DNA of 64,000 nt, from contig CALAMQ010000025.1 of the NCBI GenBank assembly GCA_937925815.1, positions 16,186 to 80,185 on the forward strand, given 5' to 3'. Source of the DNA: an uncultured Granulosicoccaceae bacterium. Its GTDB lineage: Bacteria; Pseudomonadota; Gammaproteobacteria; CALCKW01. Below the pieces are notes generated by a model that was not told the DNA's origin, did no database searches, and saw nothing but the letters and a program-made list of their open reading frames with translations. This document shows positions 1-8,208 of this stretch, piece by piece. A program made the translations under genes and the position numbers. Every line of letters starts with the position of its first letter. Positions within the stretch are counted from its first letter, which is position 1.

Positions 1-59
1 CGGTAATCGCTAAAAATGTCATGTTCACATGCCAAGCGCGGTTTAGCGAATGGTGATAA

Positions 60-911
60 TCAGAAGCTCTGTTTGGCCTCGATCATCTCGGGCGATTTCT
101 GCCAGCGAATCAGCAACTCAGCCAGTTGCCAAGTGCCGTTGCTCAGCGCGCGCTCGAGTCCGCGTTGCACTGCGAGCACAAATCGCGCGCCGCTTTTTGA
201 CGTGGCAAACGCGATGTATTGCTTGAGTTCACGCGTGCTGAGATCGCGAAATGCAAACATGTGGTGACGAAAGACGTGTTCTTCGACGGCTTCTGCGTAC
301 GCGGATAAACTTGGAATCGAAGCGTTTGTCATGTCTTGCCACACCAGCGGTGCTTCGTTTGCAGCGCCGCGTTCGGCAACTGAGATGGCCAAGTCAAGTT
401 GCATCAGTAGGCGGGCGCCGGCTTCTGTCGAACCGAGTGCATCGTCGAGTTCTGACAGCACTTTCAGCCGGTGCTCGGAAGGTGGGGATGCGTCAATGTT
501 CTCAAGAAACGCCTCATACTCAACCATGGTGCTGTCCACAGCGGCTTGCTCGGCTGCGAGAATTCGCTCGCCAATGGGCGAGTCCAGCCACGCCATGACG
601 CGAGCTTGGTCGGTGTCGTCGAGCTGACGTTCTAGCTCGACCAGCATGGCCGATTCACCCGCATCGGTTGAGAATGCGCTGTCGATTGTCGACTGGATTC
701 GTTCGCGCAGTGCGCTCGATTCTTCTGTGGGTTGCGGCACCAGTGCGAAGCTCGCCTCGAAGGCGCTACGAATCTGCGGTGCGATAGCTGCCACTTGTTG
801 CTCAAGGGCGGCACGGGTGTAGAGTGCCTGCGTGTCCAGGGCCTGAGCAGTTTGGCTCACTGCGGCGGTTAGAAGTGCTGCAGCAAGTGTCAAATGTTTG
901 CAGATTCGCAT
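60..911 (-). CDS. Secreted DUF2059-like protein of unknown function
   Basis: A 283-residue protein starting at the ATG that opens a clear signal peptide (MRICKHLTLAAALLTAAVSQTAQA), so it should act in the periplasm; an upstream in-frame start would add 16 residues ahead of the signal and is unlikely. Two stretches resemble the DUF2059 pattern of a helix ending in S-x-x-G: DSPIGERIL near residue 100 and AFATSKSGARFV near residue 245, so it may be a tandem DUF2059 protein. The body is otherwise helical and rich in Ala, Glu and Leu, with no catalytic motif that I recognise. It is transcribed away from the aminotransferase on its right, with a shared 108-bp intergenic region. Function unknown; the family link is by pattern only. 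Confidence 0.75.
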   Translation of the reverse strand: MRICKHLTLAAALLTAAVSQTAQALDTQALYTRAALEQQVAAIAPQIRSAFEASFALVPQPTEESSALRERIQSTIDSAFSTDAGESAMLVELERQLDDTDQARVMAWLDSPIGERILAAEQAAVDSTMVEYEAFLENIDASPPSEHRLKVLSELDDALGSTEAGARLLMQLDLAISVAERGAANEAPLVWQDMTNASIPSLSAYAEAVEEHVFRHHMFAFRDLSTRELKQYIAFATSKSGARFVLAVQRGLERALSNGTWQLAELLIRWQKSPEMIEAKQSF

Positions 912-1019
912 GGGCGCACGGTTTTGACAGATACTGTTAACAGCGGCACCAGCGCGCAAAACTTGCCCGGTATCGCACTAAACCCTGTTCTAAGGCGTCC
1001 ACCGACGGAGTGATTTTTT

Positions 1020-2324
1020 ATGGTCTGGCTTGCATCGCGAAATCAACGCATCGACACGGAGAATGCGTTTCGCGTGGGACCTTTGATTGCTGCGGTAGAA
1101 GCGCGCGGGCAGTCTGTTGTGCGGTTGAATTTTGGTGAGCCGGATTTTCCGGTTCCGGCGCCGATACTCGACTCCCTGAAAAGCGCGCTCGACGGCGGCG
1201 CCACGCGATACTGCGATCCGCAGGGCATCCCGGCGTTGCGGCGCGCTATCGCCGAGCATGTCGGTGGTCGGCGCGGTTTCGAAGTTGATCCAGAGACAGT
1301 GGTGGTGTTTCCCGGTGGCAAACCCGCGATTGGTTTATCGCAGCAGGTGTACTGCGAGCCGGGCGACGAAGTCATTTATCCAAGTCCGGGCTTCCCCATT
1401 TACGAGTCCTTTATTCGCTATGTGGGTGCGGTGCCTGTGCCTTTGCACCTGGATGCGAGCAACGGCTTTGCCTTTGATCCCGATACGCTTGCGGACTTGA
1501 TCACGCCGCGCACGCGGATGGTATTCCTGAATTTCCCGTCCAATCCAACCGGTGGGGTAGCAAGTCAGGCTCAGTTGACGCGCATCGGCGAGGTAATCGA
1601 CGCCCGCTGTGGGCCAGATGTGCGTGTGTTTTCCGATGAAATCTACGAGGACATCTTGTTTGACGGGGCGAGCCACTTCTCAATTGCGAGTTTGGAGGCG
1701 CTCAGAGCCCGCACGGTGATTGCCAGTGGCTTTTCCAAGAGCTTCGCCTGGACCGGTGGGCGGGTGGGCTATGCCGTGATGCCAAACCGCGAGGAGGCTG
1801 CGTGTTTTCGGCAACTCAACATCAATTATTTCTCTTGTGTGCCCGCCTACAACCAAGCTGCCGCCATCACCGCGCTGCAGTCGAGTGAGGTTTGGGACGC
1901 CGTTCGCGGTATGACTGAGACCTTTGAGCGGCGGCGTGACCTCATGGTGGACAGCCTCAACGCGCTCGACGGTTTCAGTGTGCAGCGCGCCGGGGGGGCT
2001 TTTTATCTCTTCCCTGATATCCACGGAGTGTGTGAGGCATTGGATTTGTCCGGGTTTCACGCCGCCTTGCCCGACGCGTTGCGTGCGCGCACGTCGCCAT
2101 CGAGCCTGTTCCAGCTGTTTGCGTTGGACCAACACGGGGTTGCGGCGCTCGACCGTCGGTCATTTGGGCGTATCGGTGCAGAAGGCAAAGACTACTTGCG
2201 GGTCTCGATCGCGGCTGCGGATGCGCAGTTGCTGGCCGGCGTGGCGGCGCTTCGCGACGCGGCAGCGGACGGGCCAGGCCTCGCTCGTTTCCTCAGAGAG
2301 AAGCGTTGGCACGAGATGATTTGA
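1020..2324 (+). CDS. PLP-dependent class I/II aminotransferase
   Basis: A 434-residue fold-type I aminotransferase, probably an aspartate- or alanine-type enzyme that moves an amino group between an amino acid and a 2-oxo acid in the cytoplasm. The PLP Schiff-base lysine is K240 in SGFSKSFAWTGGRVGY; D206 and Y209 of SDEIYED and the Asn of NFPSNPTGG are the usual cofactor contacts, and LRVSIA near the C-terminus holds the substrate-carboxylate Arg. The start is supported by a GGAG about 11 bases upstream. It is some 30-40 residues longer than typical members: a stretch after residue 340 (ARTSPSSLFQLFALDQHG region) separates the usual small-domain segments. Substrate cannot be assigned from sequence. 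No operon partner is evident. Confidence 0.92.
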   Translation: MVWLASRNQRIDTENAFRVGPLIAAVEARGQSVVRLNFGEPDFPVPAPILDSLKSALDGGATRYCDPQGIPALRRAIAEHVGGRRGFEVDPETVVVFPGGKPAIGLSQQVYCEPGDEVIYPSPGFPIYESFIRYVGAVPVPLHLDASNGFAFDPDTLADLITPRTRMVFLNFPSNPTGGVASQAQLTRIGEVIDARCGPDVRVFSDEIYEDILFDGASHFSIASLEALRARTVIASGFSKSFAWTGGRVGYAVMPNREEAACFRQLNINYFSCVPAYNQAAAITALQSSEVWDAVRGMTETFERRRDLMVDSLNALDGFSVQRAGGAFYLFPDIHGVCEALDLSGFHAALPDALRARTSPSSLFQLFALDQHGVAALDRRSFGRIGAEGKDYLRVSIAAADAQLLAGVAALRDAAADGPGLARFLREKRWHEMI

Positions 2325-2485
2325 TGACAAACGTGTTAGATCTTACGATTTACCCTGTTGGGGGGATGGTGCGCCACTAAAGCGCGTCAGATAATTGTCG
2401 ATAGGAAGGGTCGGCAACCGATATCGTATGTACGCATATTTGATTGCTGCCAGATAGTCCTTTAGACGATTGAAGTGGGCGCAAG

Positions 2486-2752
2486 GTGTTTGACGTAAAA
2501 CAGTTTTTTTGGGTTGTGGACAGCAATGGCTGTCTCAATGTGGCCAGTGGTCCGAGTGCTCGGTCGCCGGTGTGTGTGTGCAGTGGTGTTGAAGCGGAGC
2601 CCGGTCCCCCGGTGCGGTTGTCCGAGAAACAAGCATCTGCTTTGCAGCAGGCGGCAGCTGATGCGCGACAGGCGCCGCTGACTTTTCTGCATTCGCAAGA
2701 GGGCATCACGCTAATCAAGCGCATGCTGCACGGCGAGCAAACACTGCACTGA
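2486..2752 (+). CDS. Possible small protein of unknown function (88 aa)
   Basis: A GTG-started 88-residue reading frame in an otherwise empty 509-bp gap between the aminotransferase and proS. Codon use looks like that of the neighbours and the protein has a sensible composition, with a hydrophobic start (FFWVVDSNG) and an amphipathic helical C-terminus. A ribosome binding site is not convincing: the AAGG just before the GTG is too close. A longer minus-strand frame overlaps it (2377-2781) but is Cys-, Arg- and Ser-rich like a shadow. I recognise no domain; it may be a non-coding gap. Confidence 0.35.
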   Translation: MFDVKQFFWVVDSNGCLNVASGPSARSPVCVCSGVEAEPGPPVRLSEKQASALQQAAADARQAPLTFLHSQEGITLIKRMLHGEQTLH

Positions 2753-2791
2753 CCGAAATCCACTGCACGCTGCGCGCTCACGGCGCGCGAC

Positions 2792-2825
2792 GCAAAGTGC
2801 CTCTTACGATATCGAGGCGCTTTGC
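2792..2825. terminator. Hairpin between convergent ORF and proS
   Basis: A near-perfect 12-bp inverted repeat with arms GCAAAGTGCCTC and GAGGCGCTTTGC (one G-U pair) around a 10-base loop. It sits just downstream of the proS stop codon on the minus strand and downstream of the small plus-strand ORF. There is no clear T-run on either side, so it could be a bidirectional terminator or an mRNA-stabilising 3' hairpin. Confidence 0.45.
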
Positions 2826-2833
2826 CTTAGACG

Positions 2834-4543
2834 TCAGTCGCCGCGAAGCACGTTCTCCAGAGCGTCCAGCGGGTGGTGCTCGGCTGACTCCCCGGTGCGG
2901 GATTTGTACTCGAAGGTGCCTTCCTCGAGGCCACGGTCGCTGATCACCACGCGGTGTGGGATGCCGATCAGCTCCATATCAGAGAACATCGCGCCGGGCC
3001 GCATATTGCGGTCATCAAACAACACATTGAATCCCTCAGCTTGCAAGCGGTCGTGCATGGCCTCGGCCTCGGCCTTCAGGCGCTCGGATTTGTGCATGTT
3101 AATTGGGCAGAGCGCGACATCGAACGGGGCGAGGGCGTCAGTCCAGATGATGCCGCGGTCATCGTTGTTTTGCTCGATGGCCGCGGCGACAACCCGTGAT
3201 ACGCCGATGCCGTAGCAGCCCATATGCAGCACACTGTTCTTGCCATTTTCATCGAGCACAGCGCAACGCAGGGCTTCGCTGTAGAGCGTGCCGAGTTGGA
3301 AGATGTGGCCAACCTCAATTCCGCGCACGATCTCGAGCGTGCCTTTGCCGTCTGGGCTTGGGTCCCCTGGCACGACATTGCGGATATCGGCGACGGTGGG
3401 CAGTGGCAGGTCGCGCTCCCAGTTGATGCCAAAATGGTGTTTGTCGTCTTGGTTGGCGCCGGCGCCGAAGTCGCTCATTACCGCAACCGTGCGGTCAATG
3501 ATGATGGGCATCGGCAAATTGACTGGGCCGAGTGAGCCAAAGCCCGCACCGACAGCGGCACGCACGCGCTCGTCGCTTGCCATGGTCAGCGGGGCGGAAA
3601 CGCCGTCGAGTTTTTCCGCCTTGATGGCGTTGAGTTCGTGGTCACCGCGGACCATCAGCGCGATCAGTCCACCCTCAACGCTCTCGTCGGCGTCGACAAT
3701 CAGTGTCTTCACGGTTTTGGTGATGTCGAGGCCGTGTTTTTCAACCAATGCTGCAATGGTCTTGGTATCGGGCGTGTCAACCAAGCGCATGTCTTCGTTT
3801 GGTGCCGCGCGATCACCCGCCGGTGCGAGCGCCTCGGCCATCTCGGTATTGGCCGCGTAGTTTGACTCTGGGCACCAGGCGATGGCGTCCTCGCCGGAGT
3901 CGGCCAGCACATGGAACTCCGTGGACTGACTGCCGCCGATCGACCCGCCGTCGGCGTCAACGGGCCGGTATTGGAGGCCCAACCGGTCGAAAACGTTGCA
4001 GTAAGCGCGGTGCATGGCGTCGAAGGTTTTTTGCAGTCCAGCTTCGTCAATGCTGAAGGAGTAGGCGTCCTTCATCACGAATTCGCGTGCCCGCATGACG
4101 CCGAAGCGCGGGCGGATTTCATCGCGGAATTTGGTTTGGATTTGGTAGTAGTTGACCGGCAACTGTTTGTAGCTGCGCAGCTCTGCGCGCGCGATGTCGG
4201 TGATCACTTCTTCGTGTGTTGGGCCAAAGCAAAAAGGGCGCTGGTGGCGGTCGTTGAGCCTGAGCAGTTCCGGGCCGTATTTCTCCCAACGCCCGGACTC
4301 TTGCCAGAGCTCGGCGGGTTGAACTGCTGGCATCAGCAGCTCCAACGCGCCGCTCGCGTCCATTTCTTCGCGCACGATCTGCTCGACCTTGCGCAAGACT
4401 TTGAGTCCGAGTGGCATCCAGGTGTAGAGCCCTGACGCCAACTGTTTGATCAGGCCCGCGCGCAGCATGAGCTGGTGTGAGACGACTTCAGCGTCACTGG
4501 GCGTCTCGCGCAAAGTCGAGAGCGGAAATTGGCTGACGCGCAT
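2834..4543 (-). CDS. proS: Prolyl-tRNA synthetase
   Basis: A 569-residue bacterial-type class II aminoacyl-tRNA synthetase that charges tRNA-Pro with proline in the cytoplasm. Class II motif 2 is visible as [21 protein letters not shown] (about residues 138-158) and motif 3 as [13 protein letters not shown] near residue 445. Between them lies the roughly 180-residue YbaK-like editing insertion typical of bacterial ProS, which clears mischarged alanine, with its IKAEKL segment near residue 310. The C-terminal 100 residues are the anticodon-binding domain. Length matches the family (about 570). It appears to be a single-gene unit on the minus strand, divergent from the gene at 4686. Confidence 0.98.
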   Translation of the reverse strand: MRVSQFPLSTLRETPSDAEVVSHQLMLRAGLIKQLASGLYTWMPLGLKVLRKVEQIVREEMDASGALELLMPAVQPAELWQESGRWEKYGPELLRLNDRHQRPFCFGPTHEEVITDIARAELRSYKQLPVNYYQIQTKFRDEIRPRFGVMRAREFVMKDAYSFSIDEAGLQKTFDAMHRAYCNVFDRLGLQYRPVDADGGSIGGSQSTEFHVLADSGEDAIAWCPESNYAANTEMAEALAPAGDRAAPNEDMRLVDTPDTKTIAALVEKHGLDITKTVKTLIVDADESVEGGLIALMVRGDHELNAIKAEKLDGVSAPLTMASDERVRAAVGAGFGSLGPVNLPMPIIIDRTVAVMSDFGAGANQDDKHHFGINWERDLPLPTVADIRNVVPGDPSPDGKGTLEIVRGIEVGHIFQLGTLYSEALRCAVLDENGKNSVLHMGCYGIGVSRVVAAAIEQNNDDRGIIWTDALAPFDVALCPINMHKSERLKAEAEAMHDRLQAEGFNVLFDDRNMRPGAMFSDMELIGIPHRVVISDRGLEEGTFEYKSRTGESAEHHPLDALENVLRGD

Positions 4544-4685
4544 GGCGGGCGTTCCTGCGAAGTGAAAGCCGGGTATTATGCGCTATGCCGACCAGATCGA
4601 CACAGTTCACGTGACCCGACCAAAACTGGCTCGGCTTTCGCTATTTCAACGGGTGGCCTGAGAGCACTTAATTCCCGAGAGGCAA

Positions 4686-5078
4686 ATGACCCAGCAAGAC
4701 GACGTAACACGCTTGGCACAGATGTTCGACTTGCTTGCCGCCGAGCAGCGTGAGACCTTGCTTGCCTTCGCTGAATTTCTGGTCGATCGCAACCGACGAC
4801 CGGGAGAGCCGGAGTTGGCTGAGCGCACTGGCAGTTCGTCCGTTGGTGCCTTGGCGCAACCCGCGTTCGAGGAGCGGCCGGATGATGAAACGGTGAGCGC
4901 GGCACTCTCGCGCTTGTCACGCGTCTACCACATGCTCGACACAGAGGCGCTGATCGAGCGCGCCAGCGACGAGCTGCTCAGCCGCGACGCGATTTCATCC
5001 ACCAGCCAGCGTGGCTTGGTGGATGACTTGGAACGCTACTTTGCCGAGCACTATCAACGTGCCAAATTACTGGCCTGA
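4686..5078 (+). CDS. Conserved hypothetical protein upstream of PerM-like transporter
   Basis: A 130-residue cytoplasmic protein, acidic and largely helical, starting at an ATG preceded by GAGAGG. The N-terminal part (TRLAQMFDLLAAEQRETLLAFAEFLVDR, residues 8-35) looks like the short helical module often found in small bacterial proteins that bind partner proteins or regulators; the middle (residues 36-62) is low-complexity and Pro/Glu-rich; the C-terminus is again helical. No catalytic motif. Its stop lies 8 bases before the start of the transporter gene, so the two are almost certainly cotranscribed. Function unknown. Confidence 0.75.
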   Translation: MTQQDDVTRLAQMFDLLAAEQRETLLAFAEFLVDRNRRPGEPELAERTGSSSVGALAQPAFEERPDDETVSAALSRLSRVYHMLDTEALIERASDELLSRDAISSTSQRGLVDDLERYFAEHYQRAKLLA

Positions 5079-5086
5079 GACAGACC

Positions 5087-6172
5087 ATGATCTCTCTGAT
5101 TCGCGACTGGTATACCCGTCACTTTTCTGACCCGCAGGCGATGATGTTGGCGATGGTGTTGATCATTGCCGGCACCCTGATCTACCTCTTCGGCAATATC
5201 CTCGCGCCGCTGTTGGTGGCGGCGGTGTGCGCCTACTTGCTCGAGGGCGTCGTGGCGCGCCTGGAGCGAATCAAAGTGCCGCGGGCGCTGGCCGCGACGC
5301 TTGTGTTGGTGGTGTTTGTCTTTCTCTGCCTGATTTTGATTTTTGGACTGCTGCCGTTGTTGTTCCAGCAGGTCACGCAGCTTTTCCTCGAATTGCCGCG
5401 CTATCTCGGTGAGGGGCAAAAGCAACTGATGTTGCTGCCCGAGGCGTATCCCAATCTCTTCACCGTTGATCAGCTCAACGAGATCGTCAACGCCGTGCGC
5501 GGCGAGATCGCCAATTTCAGTCAGGCGGTGGTGTCTTTCTCGGTCGCCAATGTGGTCAATGTGTTCGTCTTTGCGGTGTACTTCGTGCTCGTGCCACTGG
5601 TGGTGTTTTTTGTCCTCAAGGACAAAGCGCAGGTGATGGCCTGGATCGCGCAGTTCCTGCCCCGGCGTTCAGATCTGACCAACCGCGTCTGGTCTGAGGT
5701 TGACGCCAAGACCGCGAGCTACGTGCGCGGCAAGATGATCGAGATCGTGATTGTGTGGTTTGCAAGCTACATGGTCTTCGCGTTTTTCGGCCTGAATTTC
5801 TCGCTGTTGCTCTCGTTTCTGGTGGGGCTGTCGGTGATCATCCCGTTTGTTGGCGCCTTTGCCGTGACGCTGCCCATCGCATTGGTTGGTTTCTTTCAGT
5901 GGGGTTTGTCGCCGACTTTCGGCTACCTCGTGCTCGCCTACGCGATTTTGCAGATTCTCGATGGCAATGTGTTGGTGCCGCTGCTGTTCTCGGAAGTGGT
6001 GAATCTGCACCCGCTGGGCATCGTGGTTGCGGTGTTGTTCTTTGGCGGCCTGTGGGGTCTGTGGGGGATCTTCTTCGCAATCCCATTGGCGACCTTAATC
6101 CAAGCGCTCTTGGCTGCCTGGCCGAGCGGACCGCTGTCGGATCACCCTGATGAGCAGGTCGAGAACGCCTGA
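5087..6172 (+). CDS. AI-2E family (PerM/UPF0118) membrane transporter
   Basis: A 361-residue polytopic inner-membrane protein of the AI-2E/PerM family. Two transmembrane segments occur in the first 45 residues, another pair near residues 60-95, then a cytoplasmic or periplasmic helical stretch (about 100-150), and a C-terminal hydrophobic core with the conserved region around LSVIIPFVGAFAVTLPIAL (about 245-262) and ILDGNVLVPLLFSEVVNLHPL (about 290-310). Members export small molecules such as autoinducer-2 in some species or act as Na+(Li+)/H+ antiporters in others; substrate here is unknown. It follows the small gene at 4686 by 8 bases. Confidence 0.92.
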   Translation: MISLIRDWYTRHFSDPQAMMLAMVLIIAGTLIYLFGNILAPLLVAAVCAYLLEGVVARLERIKVPRALAATLVLVVFVFLCLILIFGLLPLLFQQVTQLFLELPRYLGEGQKQLMLLPEAYPNLFTVDQLNEIVNAVRGEIANFSQAVVSFSVANVVNVFVFAVYFVLVPLVVFFVLKDKAQVMAWIAQFLPRRSDLTNRVWSEVDAKTASYVRGKMIEIVIVWFASYMVFAFFGLNFSLLLSFLVGLSVIIPFVGAFAVTLPIALVGFFQWGLSPTFGYLVLAYAILQILDGNVLVPLLFSEVVNLHPLGIVVAVLFFGGLWGLWGIFFAIPLATLIQALLAAWPSGPLSDHPDEQVENA

Positions 6173-6382
6173 TTGCCGCATTTGGCGTGCTGTTGGGGTG
6201 TGTCATCGCTGCTATGACACGGCTGCGCTCTGCCTGCGATTGATACATTCATGACGCGCCAACTTGGTCGGTTCTGGCTTGCCGAGTGATTAATTGCTGT
6301 TTTGAGGCGACGCGCGCTTGATTGGGTGTGGGGCGGCTCTTACTATTTCACATTGCGCGCAACCTACACAGAGAGACTCTCG

Positions 6383-7267
6383 ATGTTCCATGGCAGCATG
6401 GTGGCTATCGTCACCCCGATGAAAGCCGACGGCTCAATTGATGACGATGCCCTCTCGCGGTTGATCGAATTTCACATCGAGCAAGGCACTGACGCCATTG
6501 TCTCGGTTGGCACCACCGGTGAATCGGCCACGCTGTCGATGAGCGAACACGCCCAAGTTGTCCAGCGCACCATCAATATTGTCGCTGGGCGAGTCCCGGT
6601 GATTGCTGGCAGCGGTGCCAACAACACCCGTGAGGCGATTGAACTTGCGGAAAAAGCGCAGATGGCTGGCGCGGCGGCGCACCTGTCCGTCGTGCCTTAT
6701 TACAACAAGCCCACGCAGAACGGCCTCAAAGCCCACTTCACCGCCATCGCTGATGCGGTAGACCTGCCGATGATCCTCTACAACGTGCCCGGCCGCACGA
6801 TTGTGGACATGCAGCCAGAGGTGTCAGCGGAACTCGCGCGGCACGAGCGCATCATTGGCATCAAGGAAGCCGAGGGCAGCCTCGAGCGCACACGTGCATT
6901 GATCGCGCAGTGCCCGGACGATTTTCTGATTTTCAGCGGAGAAGACCCGACTGCTTGCGAGAGCATGTTGGCCGGTGCCCACGGCGTGATCTCGGTGACC
7001 GCGAATATCGCACCGGCGCTGATGCACAGCATGTGTGCAGCGGCGCGCGCCGGTCGCGCTGACGAAGCGCGTCAGATCAACTCACGGCTTGCCGCGCTGC
7101 ACCGCGCACTCTTTATTCAGAGCAGCCCGTCGCCATCAAAGTGGGCGCTAACTGAGATGGGATTGATCCAGCCTCATGTGCGGCTGCCCATTCTCGAACT
7201 TGAGTCACACTGCTTTGACGCCGTGCGCAGCGCGCTCGAAGCCGCTGACGTGTTGGCGGTTGCATGA
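6383..7267 (+). CDS. dapA: 4-hydroxy-tetrahydrodipicolinate synthase
   Basis: A 294-residue enzyme that condenses pyruvate with aspartate-semialdehyde, the first step committed to lysine and diaminopimelate. The Schiff-base lysine falls at residue 161 in GIKEAEG, exactly the E. coli numbering; the catalytic triad residues are in VGTTGES (Thr pair near 44-45), YYNKPTQ (Tyr near 107) and YNVPGR (Tyr near 133). The ATG at 6383 (MFHGSMVAIVTPM) was chosen over a longer upstream frame because it matches the family N-terminus. The stop codon overlaps the start of the next gene, a small lipoprotein, which takes the place that bamC has next to dapA in E. coli. Confidence 0.97.
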   Translation: MFHGSMVAIVTPMKADGSIDDDALSRLIEFHIEQGTDAIVSVGTTGESATLSMSEHAQVVQRTINIVAGRVPVIAGSGANNTREAIELAEKAQMAGAAAHLSVVPYYNKPTQNGLKAHFTAIADAVDLPMILYNVPGRTIVDMQPEVSAELARHERIIGIKEAEGSLERTRALIAQCPDDFLIFSGEDPTACESMLAGAHGVISVTANIAPALMHSMCAAARAGRADEARQINSRLAALHRALFIQSSPSPSKWALTEMGLIQPHVRLPILELESHCFDAVRSALEAADVLAVA

Positions 7268-7440
7268 AGGCCTCAACAGCCTTGGTGATGGCCGTGTTCG
7301 CACTCGCGCTGAGCGCTTGTGGCACGGTCGATCTCGACGCCGACCCCCTATTGATGCCGCCGCAACTTGTTGAACCGGTTGACCCTGATGAGAAGAAAGC
7401 GACAGCCACTGTCGTGGTCGATGTCACGTTGAACGCCTGA
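7264..7440 (+). CDS. Small lipoprotein (58 aa) coupled to dapA
   Basis: A 58-residue ORF whose ATG overlaps the dapA stop (ATGA) and whose stop overlaps the next start (TGATG), so it is translationally coupled on both sides. The N-terminus (MKASTALVMAVFALALSAC) is a textbook lipoprotein signal: two hydrophilic residues, a hydrophobic core and a lipobox L-S-A-C with the lipidated Cys at position 19. The mature part is only about 40 residues, acidic and Pro-rich with a beta-prone end (ATATVVVDVTLNA). Its place after dapA equals that of bamC/nlpB in enteric bacteria, but it is far too short to carry BamC helix-grip domains. It may be a reduced counterpart or an unrelated lipoprotein. Confidence 0.72.
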   Translation: MKASTALVMAVFALALSACGTVDLDADPLLMPPQLVEPVDPDEKKATATVVVDVTLNA

Positions 7441-8204
7441 TGCTTTCGTTTCTGTCGCTCGGCAGCGGCAGCAAGGGCAACGCAACATTGGTGCGTGGTG
7501 GTGACACCCTTGTGCTGGTTGATTGTGGCTTTGCCCTGCGTGAGCTCGAGGCGCGTCTGTCTCAACTGGGGTTGTCTGTCTCAGATTTGAGCGGGGTATT
7601 GATCAGCCACGAGCATGGCGACCACGTGCGTGGCCTGGGGCCACTCTTGCGTAAACACGCTCTGCCAGTGTGGATGACCCACGGCACGAGGCAGTCGTTG
7701 CGCGACGACCGCTTCGAGGGGGTGACTGAAATCAGCCCCCACAGCAGCTTTGGGCTCGGTGATCTCAGTGTCGAGCCCTGTCCGGTGCCGCACGATGCTT
7801 CGGAACCCTGCCAGTACCGGTTTGAGTTTGGTGGACGGCGCTTTGGTGTCTTGACCGATATGGGTCATGTCACGCCGCATATCCGCGCCTTTGCCGCCAA
7901 CTGTGATGCGCTGGTGTTGGAGGCGAATCACGACGTTGAGATGCTGCGCCGAGGCCCTTATCCCTGGCATTTGCAAGAGCGTATTCGAAATGGCTACGGC
8001 CACTTGAGCAACACCGCGTGTGCGGATCTGTTGGGTCAGCTGGATTGCGGCCGATTGCAGGCGGTGGCGCTTGGCCACCTGTCAGACCAGAACAACACGC
8101 CGGAGTGCGCGCTCGGCACGGTTGCGCCGACGTTGAGTCACACCGATGCGGTGGTCACGGTGCTCGCCCAAAGTCGGCCCAGTGCTTGGCACGCCATCGT
8201 TTGA
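7440..8204 (+). CDS. MBL-fold metallo-hydrolase (YycJ/WalJ-like)
   Basis: A 254-residue single-domain metallo-beta-lactamase-fold protein. The metal motif H-x-H-x-D-H is residues 57-62 (SHEHGDH), with further ligands likely in the HDASEP, DMGHVT and GHLSDQN segments. The start MLSFLSLGSGSKGNATLV is characteristic of the YycJ/WalJ group, proposed to act as a 5'-3' nuclease or processing enzyme on nucleic acids. Its ATG overlaps the lipoprotein stop, so it belongs to the dapA operon. It converges on dxs with only 4 bases between the stops. The enzymatic substrate is not evident from the sequence. Confidence 0.9.
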   Translation: MLSFLSLGSGSKGNATLVRGGDTLVLVDCGFALRELEARLSQLGLSVSDLSGVLISHEHGDHVRGLGPLLRKHALPVWMTHGTRQSLRDDRFEGVTEISPHSSFGLGDLSVEPCPVPHDASEPCQYRFEFGGRRFGVLTDMGHVTPHIRAFAANCDALVLEANHDVEMLRRGPYPWHLQERIRNGYGHLSNTACADLLGQLDCGRLQAVALGHLSDQNNTPECALGTVAPTLSHTDAVVTVLAQSRPSAWHAIV

Positions 8205-8208
8205 TGGC

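Noticed and set aside
2377..2781. 134-residue minus-strand frame in the proS-aminotransferase gap
   Set aside because: Cys/Ser/Arg-rich composition, overlaps the small plus-strand frame and the hairpin, no ribosome site.
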